From a virus: a stretch of 28,633 nt of DNA. A model generated the notes under the pieces. It saw only the letters and a program-made list of their open reading frames with translations. It did no database searches and was not told where the DNA came from. The translations under genes were made by a program, and so were the position numbers. This document shows positions 1-5,812 of the stretch, piece after piece. The first letter of the stretch is position 1. Each line of letters begins with the position of its first letter. The stretch lies in IMG/VR virus record IMGVR_UViG_3300031950_000010, positions 1 to 28,633 of that record; one strand, written 5' to 3'.

Positions 1-127
1 GCCGCATCATGGCTACTCAGTCGCCATCTTTCCCGCCGCCGCTCGCGCCGGCAGAGCTGATAGCCTTCTGTGCGCGCGTAGCGCCAGACAGTTGCCTCCA
101 CAACAGCACCATGTCCTGTTTCGGCAC
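1..127. repeat. Terminal overlap, left copy (circular contig)
   Basis: These 127 bases recur exactly at the right end of the window. A terminal repeat of 127 nt equals a common assembler k-mer length, so it is most simply read as the overlap of a circular (or circularly permuted) assembly rather than a biological terminal repeat. It includes the 3' end of the 110-aa gene, which therefore appears twice in the window but once in the genome. Confidence 0.9.
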
Positions 128-349
128 CTCCAGCGCACGGGCCAGCCGGAACGCGAGCGCCATGCGGTTGGTTTCGGCGCTGTACCGTTTGCTGCCCTCC
201 CGCAGAAGCTTCAACGCCATGTTGGCCTTTTCGATGGTTGCATCGTCCATCTGGCCGTCGAGCACAGCACGCACGTCGTTGAGTCCTCTCCGCGCGATGC
301 TGTCCAGCTCGCTGGTCAGAATTATCCCGTCATCTTTCTGGTTTGCCAT
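17..349 (-). CDS. 110-aa helical protein downstream of the Cas12-like gene
   Basis: I do not recognise a family. The protein is predicted to be mostly helical, with a hydrophilic, Gly/Ser/Asp-rich tail (about residues 97-110) and no Cys or membrane segment. The ATG at 349 has a strong Shine-Dalgarno site (GGAGG, 6 nt spacer) inside the last codons of the Cas12-like gene, and the two genes overlap by 20 nt, so translation is probably coupled. It is the last gene before the structured leader and CRISPR-like array on the circular map. Position and coupling make it a candidate accessory subunit or partner of the effector, but it could equally be an ordinary early phage protein. Its 3' end is repeated at the right edge of the window (28523-28633) because of the terminal overlap. 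Confidence 0.75.
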   Translation of the reverse strand: MANQKDDGIILTSELDSIARRGLNDVRAVLDGQMDDATIEKANMALKLLREGSKRYSAETNRMALAFRLARALEVPKQDMVLLWRQLSGATRAQKAISSAGASGGGKDGD

Positions 350-1718
350 TTTCTACCTCCGTGAGTTGATAAGAAATTTCTCTCAAGGCTTCGCGGCGCT
401 TTTTGGCTCGCGCCGACCGCCGGCGCAGCTCGCTCTCTGCCGCCCGCTTGCCAGGCTCGGTTGTCACGTCAGCGCCAGCCGTGACGGTGATGCCATACTC
501 ATCGGCCTTGTACGCCAGCAGCTGGCGGAACTGCGCCGCAGGCCAGGCCAGAGCGCCGATCTCGGCGATCTCGATCGTGCCGACAAGTTGAGATCGGCAC
601 CACTGCACGATATCAGCGGTCCAGCGATGCAGGTAGTCGCGCAGCCAGTCCTGCCAGCCCAGCCGCGCGATCGCCTCGCGCTTTCTACGAGCGTGCCCTT
701 TGCGCCGGCCACATTGTGCCAGTACGCGCCGGCGAATTAGATCCCAGTCATCCGATCGCCGCAGCAGGTACTGATAGCGGTCCGTATAGCACTTAGTCTG
801 CGTCTCGGTGCGGACGAGGAACCTGCCGTCGTCCGTCACAGAGATCACGGCGCGGCGCTCGCCAGGCGGCGGCAGGGGCGGCAGAGTCAGCGGATACGTG
901 ATTCGCACCGTGATGCCGCGCCGCTCGACGTGCACCGTCGCTTTCTTCATTGGGATTTCCCAGCGCAGCATCTTGTCTAGAATCGGTCCCTGCCATTCGT
1001 CGCGCGCGGAACCGCGCTTGATCGGAATTTCGATCCACGATCCGCGCAGATCTTTGTGCGACCGAGCGCGCAGTCTCACCACGTACTCGTCGCCGCGCTT
1101 GACGAGCTGGACGCCGGAGTCCTCGCGCCTCGCCTTGCCGGTGACGGACAAAGCAGCATCTGGTCGCCATTCCGGCAACGGCGCGCCGGCGAGGATGCGC
1201 TTGCCCTCGCGCGTCCACACGCCCTGAACCTCCATCTCCGCAGCGCTGTAGGCGTCGCCCGACAGCTCGCCTTTCTCGCGCTGGCGCACCGCTTTGCTCG
1301 GACCGGCCTTGTCGTCCGGCGCGGACGGGGATGTCCAGCCGTAGGCCTGCGCCCATTTCGCGCGCAACATCATGTTGCGGTAGTGGGCCGCCTGCCATCC
1401 GAGATCGCGCAGCTCGCGATACAGTTCGCGGTGCTCTGCATTGGACCAGTCCAGCGCGGCCCGCAGAGCGAGCACGCGCTGGACGGTCCTCGTCGCCCCA
1501 TTCGGGGCTTGCGACGGCATTTCCGCTGCCACGCCACGCGGCGGGTGCGAACCGCCTCGGTTGATATTTCTTTCGTGGTCGGCGTTTGGCGGTGCCGTCG
1601 CTGGCAAACCGCTGGAGCGCCCCTTGTAGAGCTCGGCGATTTTGCGCTCGATCTCCTGCATTGCTGCCGCCTGGCGCTCCACAGCGCGGAGTGCGAGGTT
1701 AAGGTCAGTTTCCGCCAT
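330..1718 (-). CDS. Miniature Cas12/TnpB-like protein, probably RuvC-inactive (type V effector candidate)
   Basis: This is a 462-aa protein. Residues 1-30 form a short helix, 34-75 are low complexity, and 80-130 are a helical segment with R/W/Y residues as in Cas12f-type recognition regions. Residues 200-280 are basic and beta-rich (wedge-like), and 289-412 are RuvC-like. Compared from memory with Un1Cas12f1, the stretch RRRVLAQCGRRKGHARRK, the helix HRWTADIVQWCRSQLVG and the segments before YGITV follow the same order as RuvC-I to post-RuvC-II. The catalytic residues look lost: RuvC-I has only VTDDG (D296/D297) instead of GIDxG; the RuvC-II stretch reads TIEIAEI, with Ala385 where Glu is expected; and the chain ends in an Arg-rich tail without CxxC zinc ribbon or RuvC-III Asp. 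It starts TGATG-coupled to the 50-aa gene, with GGAG 8 nt upstream. With the array across the circle junction it suggests an RNA-guided binder. The alternative is a domesticated TnpB remnant. Confidence 0.75.
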   Translation of the reverse strand: MAETDLNLALRAVERQAAAMQEIERKIAELYKGRSSGLPATAPPNADHERNINRGGSHPPRGVAAEMPSQAPNGATRTVQRVLALRAALDWSNAEHRELYRELRDLGWQAAHYRNMMLRAKWAQAYGWTSPSAPDDKAGPSKAVRQREKGELSGDAYSAAEMEVQGVWTREGKRILAGAPLPEWRPDAALSVTGKARREDSGVQLVKRGDEYVVRLRARSHKDLRGSWIEIPIKRGSARDEWQGPILDKMLRWEIPMKKATVHVERRGITVRITYPLTLPPLPPPGERRAVISVTDDGRFLVRTETQTKCYTDRYQYLLRRSDDWDLIRRRVLAQCGRRKGHARRKREAIARLGWQDWLRDYLHRWTADIVQWCRSQLVGTIEIAEIGALAWPAAQFRQLLAYKADEYGITVTAGADVTTEPGKRAAESELRRRSARAKKRREALREISYQLTEVENGKPER

Positions 1719-1870
1719 CAGAATTTCTCCAACAGTAAGAGCACAATGGCCGCGGTTTCAATGCTCAGAGCTGTTACTGCCGCGGCTAACAACGCCACCA
1801 GCCTTTTCTCGCGCTCGCGGGCGCGATGCAGTTGGAACCAAGTCCTGACATCGTCGTATTGGACGTTCAT
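1718..1870 (-). CDS. 50-aa single-pass membrane protein
   Basis: The ATG at 1870 has a clear GGAGG site 6 nt upstream, so it is preferred over the longer open frame starting at 1945. Residues 1-22 are charged (many R/E), and residues about 24-47 form one hydrophobic helix rich in A, V and L. Topology would be N-in. The stop codon overlaps the start codon of the Cas12-like gene (TGATG), so the two are translationally coupled and made in related amounts. It has no recognisable family. It may be a small early membrane protein, or it may tether or accompany the effector; the sequence does not decide. Confidence 0.7.
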   Translation of the reverse strand: MNVQYDDVRTWFQLHRAREREKRLVALLAAAVTALSIETAAIVLLLLEKF

Positions 1871-1872
1871 GA

Positions 1873-2094
1873 TTACCTCCCGTATTCTCCGCATCGTTGA
1901 ATGTGTCGGATGAACTGAGCTACGCCAGACAGGTACACGCCGCATCGGCAGTATCCGGCAGCGGAACGCAGCTGCTCGACCGCCGCGGCGATTCGGAAAT
2001 CACGCGCGCAGTCCTCGCACAGAGGTGCTGCGCCATCGAGGCGGCCCCACGCCTTCGTGATCTCCATGCCACAGCGCATGCAATTCCTTTGCAT
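1873..2094 (-). CDS. 73-aa zinc-ribbon protein
   Basis: The protein carries two CxxC knuckles near the N-terminus (CMRCG at residues 5-9 and CEDC at 26-29) and a second Cys/His group near the C-terminus (CRCG, then H and C), so it probably binds one or two zinc ions. The start at 2094 follows a GGAGG site. It lies in the leftward early operon, immediately after the PDDEXK gene and 2 nt before the 50-aa gene. Such small zinc proteins in phage early regions often bind nucleic acids or RNA polymerase, but no specific function can be assigned here. Confidence 0.7.
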   Translation of the reverse strand: MQRNCMRCGMEITKAWGRLDGAAPLCEDCARDFRIAAAVEQLRSAAGYCRCGVYLSGVAQFIRHIQRCGEYGR

Positions 2095-2376
2095 CTAGAC
2101 CTCCCTCACATCGGGCAGCCGCTGGCCATCGCGCCAGCGGTGAATGAGTTTGCGCGCGTTCGGCGGGGCAGGAAAATCGCGGAGCAGTTCCATTTCAGCC
2201 GCCCCTGGCCAGTCGCGCGTCTTGACCTGAACGAGTACGATGTCGGCGCTGCCGATGCCGATGACGTCCCACGCGCCGAGACTCGCCGCCGCACGCGTGC
2301 AGCGGTAGCCGGCGGCCTCGAGCAGCGCCATGCTCCGGCGCTCATTCCGCGCTCCCTTGCGCTTGGCATCGCGCAT
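2095..2376 (-). CDS. PDDEXK nuclease, Hjc/VRR-like resolvase
   Basis: The product is 93 aa if translation starts at the ATG at 2376, which has AGGAGG 9 nt upstream; the longer open frame to 2544 has no such site. The N-terminal KGARNERR contains the helix glutamate of the PD-(D/E)XK fold, followed by a small beta core with AWDVIG (Asp) and LVQVKTR (Gln-x-Lys), the usual spacing of archaeal Holliday-junction resolvases and related phage nucleases. The likely role is cleavage of branched DNA formed during RecT-driven recombination and replication, matching its place in the same operon as RecT and the YqaJ exonuclease. It overlaps the 3' end of the 172-aa gene by 35 nt. Confidence 0.75.
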   Translation of the reverse strand: MRDAKRKGARNERRSMALLEAAGYRCTRAAASLGAWDVIGIGSADIVLVQVKTRDWPGAAEMELLRDFPAPPNARKLIHRWRDGQRLPDVREV

Positions 2377-2860
2377 TGTCGCATGCCTCCTCTGCATCAG
2401 CAAGAGCTTGTGCCAGACAATCCAGCTCGTCCGATTCGGCGAACGCAGCACAAGCCGCTTCCCAGCCGAGCGCATAATCCTCGCTGGGGGCCGGATCCGG
2501 CGGGATGAACCCATACTGGAGTAGATCTCGCAGGCATCGCGCACGCCAGATGTGCTCCTGGGAGTCGCGGTATAAAAGACTCCCAGCAGCGATCATCCGG
2601 ATGGCCTCAACCGCTGCTGGCACCTGCGATGAGTAGCTCGCCCGGATCTCATCACACAGCGCGTTCCATCCTCTGACGAACTCCCACTTCGATGGCTCTG
2701 GCGGTGCGATGCCTCGCCAGATCATTTCGCGCGCTGCGGCTGTCGCGGCGATGAGCCGGATGAGGCTCAGGTGGCGGCGGAGCTTGCGCGCGTCGTCAAC
2801 GGCGATCGCGAGCGCCTCGCGCTCGCCCCGCTCCACAACAATCTGCTCGTAGTAATCCAT
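2342..2860 (-). CDS. 172-aa protein with an internal duplicated motif
   Basis: No family is recognised. The sequence holds two copies of a roughly 23-residue motif: G-I-A-P-P-E-P...G-W-N-A-L-C at about 50-69 and G-F-I-P-P-D-P...G-W-E-A-A-C at about 117-137. Each is preceded by a helix containing IWR (IWRG at 47-50, IWRAR at 104-108). This points to an ancient tandem duplication of a roughly 67-residue helical unit. The start ATG at 2860 has GAGGTG upstream. The gene lies between the 124-aa gene and the resolvase in the leftward early operon. Confidence 0.7.
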   Translation of the reverse strand: MDYYEQIVVERGEREALAIAVDDARKLRRHLSLIRLIAATAAAREMIWRGIAPPEPSKWEFVRGWNALCDEIRASYSSQVPAAVEAIRMIAAGSLLYRDSQEHIWRARCLRDLLQYGFIPPDPAPSEDYALGWEAACAAFAESDELDCLAQALADAEEACDNARCQAQGSAE

Positions 2861-2876
2861 GTATCACACCTCGCGC

Positions 2877-3251
2877 TTAGCTGTTGACAGTGGCATCGTC
2901 GCGTCCTTCCCGTTGTTCCGCGCGCGCCAGCTCCGACAGGCGCTCGGCGATCTGAGCCACCTCGGGCGGCCATAGAAGTACGCCACCAGCTGCGGCAGCT
3001 ATCTCGGCCAGATCGCCCCATGCGTTCCCGGCTCGCCAATCATAGCCATTCCGCAGAAATTCCTGGTACCGCATCAGGCGCTGCGCGAGAATCCCTATGT
3101 ACATCGCCGCGAGCACCCCGTAGCGCTCCTCGAGTTCGCGCGCCCGCTCTGATATGTCCTCGTCCGATGCATGAGCTACGACCGCGCCGGTGGCACAGAG
3201 CAACTCCTGCGCGGTCTGACAAATCATCTCGCGGCGGTCCATGAAGGTCAC
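2877..3251 (-). CDS. 124-aa hypothetical early protein
   Basis: Translation most likely starts at GTG 3251, which overlaps the recT stop (GTGA) and has AGGAGG 7 nt upstream; the ATG at 3242 is too far from that site. The protein is largely helical, with an acidic mid-region (DEDISERARELEERYG), a Gly/Ala-rich stretch, and a charged, Glu/Arg-rich C-terminus. It has no membrane segment or metal-binding motif and no family is recognised. It is translationally coupled to recT and so is made with the recombination proteins. Confidence 0.65.
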   Translation of the reverse strand: MTFMDRREMICQTAQELLCATGAVVAHASDEDISERARELEERYGVLAAMYIGILAQRLMRYQEFLRNGYDWRAGNAWGDLAEIAAAAGGVLLWPPEVAQIAERLSELARAEQREGRDDATVNS

Positions 3252-4081
3252 CGCGACGCCTCCTCGCCGCTCACCGCCTCATTCTGGTGCTCGGCAACCG
3301 CCTCGAGCTCGAGCACGGGCTCCTCGCTTAGCGGGTTGTCCTGTGGAATGCCGAGCTCGGCGCGCTCGTCCTGCTCAATGGCCTGCGCCAACTCGATGCT
3401 GATTGGCAGGTATTTGAAGAGCCTGCGAATTACGGTCTTGAGCGACATGGCCTCGTAGTGCGTCTGCCACGGGCCGCTCGTCGCCGATTTGCTCTGCGCG
3501 CGCGCGGCCTCGATTTCGCGACGGGACATCACCTCGAACTGTACGCCGCCATCCTTGAGCTTGGCCACGGCGTAGACGAACCGCAGCTTTTCTGGCTGCG
3601 TGCGGTTCGGATTGTCAAAGTCGGGCACGTGCGTCAAATCGCTGTCCAGCCCGAATTTGACGTCGAACCGATCGCCCTCGTATACCGCGCGCGCCTCGAT
3701 GCTCTGGATCTGCCCGGAGCGCCGCGCCAGGTCGATCATGCCGCGGTAGCCGAGGATGAACTGCACCTCGGTCCGGCCCGCTTTGCGGTTCTCAAACGGA
3801 ACCAGGTAAGCATGACCCAGCGTACCGCCCGGCTCAAGCCCGAGTTGGGCGCAGATCATGATGGCACCGAGAAATGACATCTGATCGCAGCGCGCTAGCG
3901 CCGGATTGCGTCGCACCTCTGTCAGCGCCACGCGCGCCAGCCTGTCCGCCGTGACGTGCCGGGGCAGGGCGAGCGCCATCTGCTGCTTGATTTTGGGATC
4001 GTTGAGTAACGCCGCGATGTCGTTGGTGAGGCGCTGCGGCAGATTGCTGCCTGTCACTGCGGATTTGAGCGCTGTGCTCAT
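3248..4081 (-). CDS. recT: RecT-family single-strand annealing protein
   Basis: This 277-aa protein matches the RecT/Bet-like annealing family in its core: RVALTEVRRNPALARCD, SFLGAIMICAQLGLEPG, HAYLVPF, QFILGYRGMIDLARRSG and the C-terminal Y.AM..KTVIRRL block are characteristic. It coats 3' single strands made by the neighbouring exonuclease and pairs them with complementary DNA in phage recombination and genome circularisation. The true start is the ATG at 4081, overlapping the exonuclease stop (ATGA); the longer frame to 4216 lies inside the exonuclease gene. The acidic C-terminal tail (about 240-277) is typical of proteins that contact host SSB or replication factors. Confidence 0.95.
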   Translation of the reverse strand: MSTALKSAVTGSNLPQRLTNDIAALLNDPKIKQQMALALPRHVTADRLARVALTEVRRNPALARCDQMSFLGAIMICAQLGLEPGGTLGHAYLVPFENRKAGRTEVQFILGYRGMIDLARRSGQIQSIEARAVYEGDRFDVKFGLDSDLTHVPDFDNPNRTQPEKLRFVYAVAKLKDGGVQFEVMSRREIEAARAQSKSATSGPWQTHYEAMSLKTVIRRLFKYLPISIELAQAIEQDERAELGIPQDNPLSEEPVLELEAVAEHQNEAVSGEEASR

Positions 4082-5040
4082 TTCGGCTCCTTGAGAACGA
4101 ACCGGCGAGTGCCGGGTTGGGTGGTGGTGTGCCTCGCGATGAGCTCCGCGGGCACATTGGCCTCGCGGATCACCGCCTCGTAGTCGACGATTTTTCGTGC
4201 TGAGGTGGCGCGCCAAGTAGCAATGGGGCGGCCATGGAGCGTCAGCACACTGCGCTCACCGAGCGCGAGCTTGATGCGTTCAACGGCCGCCTCGTAATCT
4301 CGCTCGGCTTCCGCCATGCGGGTCCGCGCCTCGCGCGCGGCATTGTACGCTGCGATCAGTTCCTCGTCCGCCTCTAGCGACTCTCCGTTGTCGCTGGGCC
4401 ATCCGTGGTCTGCCTCGCGGGCGGTGGATGGAGGGGGAGGGACCCGCGCCAGAACATGATCGCGCCAGAATGTTTCGGCGCGGGCGAACATGGCGGCGAT
4501 GGTCTCATTGTCGCGCTCGATACGCCGCACAACGAGGCGCTGGCCACCGATCAAAGCGGCTACGTCGCACCACGGCAAGCCCGTGATGCCGAGGTACCAC
4601 ATGCACTGCGCTGCGCAGTGCAGCGGAACCGCGTCCGGGTCGTCGCCGCGGCCCCATTCGTGAGCAGCGAATGCGTTGACGGCCTTGCACTCGAGAACGC
4701 CGTCAGCGCCGCGCAGCTCACCGCCGCTCACTCGCGCACGACCGCGCGCCGGCAGCACCACGCGGTCGAGAGTAGCGATCGCCCACTCTCGACCACGCGC
4801 CCTGATCAGCGTGTTGACGCGCTGGATGCGCACACCAGCGCGGGCCGCGTACTCGCGCGCGATGAGGTCCTCGAGCAGCAGCCCCCAACGCATCGACTCT
4901 GTCTCCGGCTGCTCCGCCCCGTCCACCTTGTCGCGGTACACGTCGAGCGGCGTGCGCCACGGACTAAGACCGAGGATGGCGGCGATGTCAGAGCCGCCGA
5001 TGCCGGTGCGGCGGGCCGAGAGCCACTCGTCGCGGTTCAC
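4078..5040 (-). CDS. YqaJ/lambda-exonuclease-type recombination nuclease
   Basis: This 320-aa protein begins with RRTGIGGSDIAAILGLSPWRTP, the signature opening of YqaJ-type viral recombinases. It has the PD-(D/E)XK core: E57 in GLLLEDLIA, then D112 and the E-C-K of GVLECKAVN (about 112-118). The C-terminal 110 residues form a coiled coil plus a small beta domain, an extension often seen in phage homologues. It digests one strand of double-stranded DNA ends 5' to 3' and hands the 3' strand to RecT, encoded immediately downstream with a 4-nt overlap. The start is GTG at 5040 with GGAG 8 nt upstream, overlapping the end of the HTH gene region. Confidence 0.93.
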   Translation of the reverse strand: MNRDEWLSARRTGIGGSDIAAILGLSPWRTPLDVYRDKVDGAEQPETESMRWGLLLEDLIAREYAARAGVRIQRVNTLIRARGREWAIATLDRVVLPARGRARVSGGELRGADGVLECKAVNAFAAHEWGRGDDPDAVPLHCAAQCMWYLGITGLPWCDVAALIGGQRLVVRRIERDNETIAAMFARAETFWRDHVLARVPPPPSTAREADHGWPSDNGESLEADEELIAAYNAAREARTRMAEAERDYEAAVERIKLALGERSVLTLHGRPIATWRATSARKIVDYEAVIREANVPAELIARHTTTQPGTRRFVLKEPK

Positions 5041-5041
5041 G

Positions 5042-5248
5042 CTACTGCTCCTGCCGGATCGCTCCGAACTGGAGTTCTGCGGCGCGAGCCGCGGCTGCCT
5101 CCAGGATCCGCTTGGAGACCGCGCGGCCCTTGAGAACTTGGCTGACGGTGGTGGGCGTTACGCCGAGTTGCCTGGCGAGGCGGCCGATCTCGCCGCGATT
5201 GCGAAGGAGAACGCGCCTTATTTTCGTTAGGCTTATCTCTTGGCTCAT
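5042..5248 (-). CDS. Small HTH (Cro/LacI-like) DNA-binding regulator
   Basis: This 68-aa protein has a clear helix-turn-helix at about residues 15-40 (GEIGRLARQLGVTPTTVSQVLKG), followed by a helical dimerisation segment rich in Ala and Glu. It lacks the extra domain of full CI-type repressors. It is the first gene of the leftward operon and faces the divergent anti-CRISPR operon, so it probably sets the balance between the two programs by binding the TCTCTT sites of the intergenic region. The ATG at 5248 is chosen because it begins the folded domain and lies directly at the predicted transcription start; the longer frame to 5464 runs through the promoter and into the opposing gene. Confidence 0.85.
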   Translation of the reverse strand: MSQEISLTKIRRVLLRNRGEIGRLARQLGVTPTTVSQVLKGRAVSKRILEAAAARAAELQFGAIRQEQ

Positions 5249-5255
5249 CGCCTCT

Positions 5256-5284
5256 CTTATAAATCGTCTCCGCGAGGCCGTCAA
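5256..5284 (-). promoter_or_regulatory. Leftward early promoter (leaderless)
   Basis: On the minus strand, TTGACG (5284-5279) is followed after 17 nt by TATAAG (5261-5256), a near-consensus sigma-70-type promoter. The expected transcription start is about 5249, directly at the ATG of the HTH gene (5248), so the first mRNA would have essentially no leader. It should drive the whole leftward early operon, including recT and the Cas12-like gene. Confidence 0.7.
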
Positions 5285-5350
5285 GCCCCCCCCACGGAAG
5301 GAATTCACTAAGTGGTTGAAAACAAAAGAAAAAAAGTTGCAAGATTTCTC

Positions 5351-5379
5351 TTGACAAAAACCGCTAGTTGTTTTAAGAG
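5351..5379 (+). promoter_or_regulatory. Rightward promoter of the AcrIII-1 operon
   Basis: A perfect TTGACA (5351-5356) is separated by 17 nt from TAAGAG (5374-5379). The predicted transcript starts near 5386, followed by the strong ribosome binding site GGAGG (5391-5395) and the ATG at 5400. The promoter sits inside an imperfect palindrome (5347-5380), consistent with repression by the divergent HTH protein. Confidence 0.65.
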
Positions 5380-5399
5380 AGAAAGTGAAAGGAGGAAAT

Positions 5400-5783
5400 A
5401 TGATCATCGCGAACGCAGTTTCTCTAAACATGATCCCGCCGGATGTGACGTCCGGCGGGATCATCTTCAGGCGGATCAGCCTGACCGAGGCTCAGCGCCT
5501 CGTCCGCGAAGCAAACGAGATCGTGTCCGCGATTGGGCACGCGGACACGGCCCGTCTGGTTGGCCGGCAGCTCGGCGTCGAGCTCCAGGCCGACCGCCGT
5601 ACCGTCTTCCTGGGTGACGAGCTCACGCTCGTCGCCCAGTATGTGGGTCCCCGCCTCCCTGAGGGAACGACCGAGCTCCCTCGGGGGGCGCGGATCGAGT
5701 GGTTCTTGGTTCGCCTCGCGACCGGCGAGGAGCTCGCCGGTCGGGGCGACATGGTTTTCTATCCACAGGGGGCTGGGAGCTAA
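5400..5783 (+). CDS. acrIII-1: AcrIII-1 (DUF1874) viral ring nuclease, anti-CRISPR
   Basis: This 127-aa protein belongs to the DUF1874 family (SIRV1 gp29, STIV B116), which degrades the cyclic tetra-adenylate second messenger and so switches off the ancillary nucleases of type III CRISPR systems. Diagnostic segments are NAVSLNM near the N-terminus, SAIGHADTARLVGRQLG with His47, the basic ADRRTVFL strand, GDELTLVAQ, and GPRLPEGTTEL with Arg85 and Glu88. His47 and Glu88 fall at the same numbers as the residues reported as catalytic in SIRV1 gp29. The protein is slightly longer at its C-terminus. It heads the rightward operon behind a strong promoter and ribosome site, as expected for a protein needed at once on infection. 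Its first codons contain a 14-bp perfect inverted repeat. Confidence 0.93.
   Translation: MIIANAVSLNMIPPDVTSGGIIFRRISLTEAQRLVREANEIVSAIGHADTARLVGRQLGVELQADRRTVFLGDELTLVAQYVGPRLPEGTTELPRGARIEWFLVRLATGEELAGRGDMVFYPQGAGS
5430..5464 (+). repeat. 14-bp perfect hairpin within the AcrIII-1 gene
   Basis: ATGATCCCGCCGGA (5430-5443) and its exact complement (5451-5464) flank a 7-nt loop. It lies 30 nt after the start codon and encodes residues 11-22. In RNA it would be very stable and could slow or gate early elongation; in DNA it could extrude as a cruciform or act as a protein site. It is the strongest of many inverted repeats in this operon. Confidence 0.9.
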
Positions 5784-5796
5784 TCCCAACCCTTTT
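5769..5796 (+). terminator. Terminator-like hairpin across the AcrIII-1 stop codon
   Basis: A run of GGG(G), C and TGGGA (5769-5778) pairs with TCCCA, A and CCC (5784-5792) with one mismatch, and TTTT follows (5793-5796). The TAA stop (5781-5783) lies in the loop. It could attenuate transcription after the anti-CRISPR gene, so that AcrIII-1 is made in excess over the distal genes. The short U-run makes read-through likely. Confidence 0.45.
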
Positions 5797-5812
5797 CGTT
5801 TATGGAGGAGCA

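Larger units (their letters stand above)
5236..5380. promoter_or_regulatory. Candidate operator half-sites TCTCTT in the divergent control region
   Basis: The hexamer TCTCTT occurs at 5236-5241, 5253-5258 and 5347-5352, and inverted (AAGAGA) at 5375-5380. The copy at 5253-5258 overlaps the leftward -10 element, the 5347-5352 copy overlaps the first two bases of the rightward -35 element, and the inverted copy overlaps the rightward -10. The 5347-5380 pair forms the outer arms of a longer imperfect palindrome. The likely ligand is the HTH protein encoded at 5042-5248. This is inference from position and repetition only. Confidence 0.4.

Noticed and set aside
1-127. Biological direct terminal repeat
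   Set aside because: The length of exactly 127 nt matches an assembler k-mer, and the junction lies within a gene; circular assembly overlap is the simpler reading.
330-1718. The Cas12-like gene as an IS605-type TnpB transposon gene
   Set aside because: No TnpA, no insertion-sequence ends, no zinc ribbon or RuvC-III, and the gene is embedded with overlaps in a phage operon beside a CRISPR-like array. A domesticated TnpB origin remains possible.
1056-1913. 285-aa plus-strand open frame opposite the Cas12-like gene
   Set aside because: Antisense shadow with Arg/Ala/Leu-rich, motif-free sequence; the minus-strand genes have good starts and family features.
2113-2137. CCGCTGG...CCAGCGG hairpin in the resolvase gene
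   Set aside because: A 7-bp stem of this kind is expected by chance in GC-rich DNA; it is isolated, unlike the dense set at 5430-8357.
4405-5133. 242-aa plus-strand open frame opposite the exonuclease
   Set aside because: Antisense to a clear YqaJ gene; composition is typical of GC-rich shadow frames.
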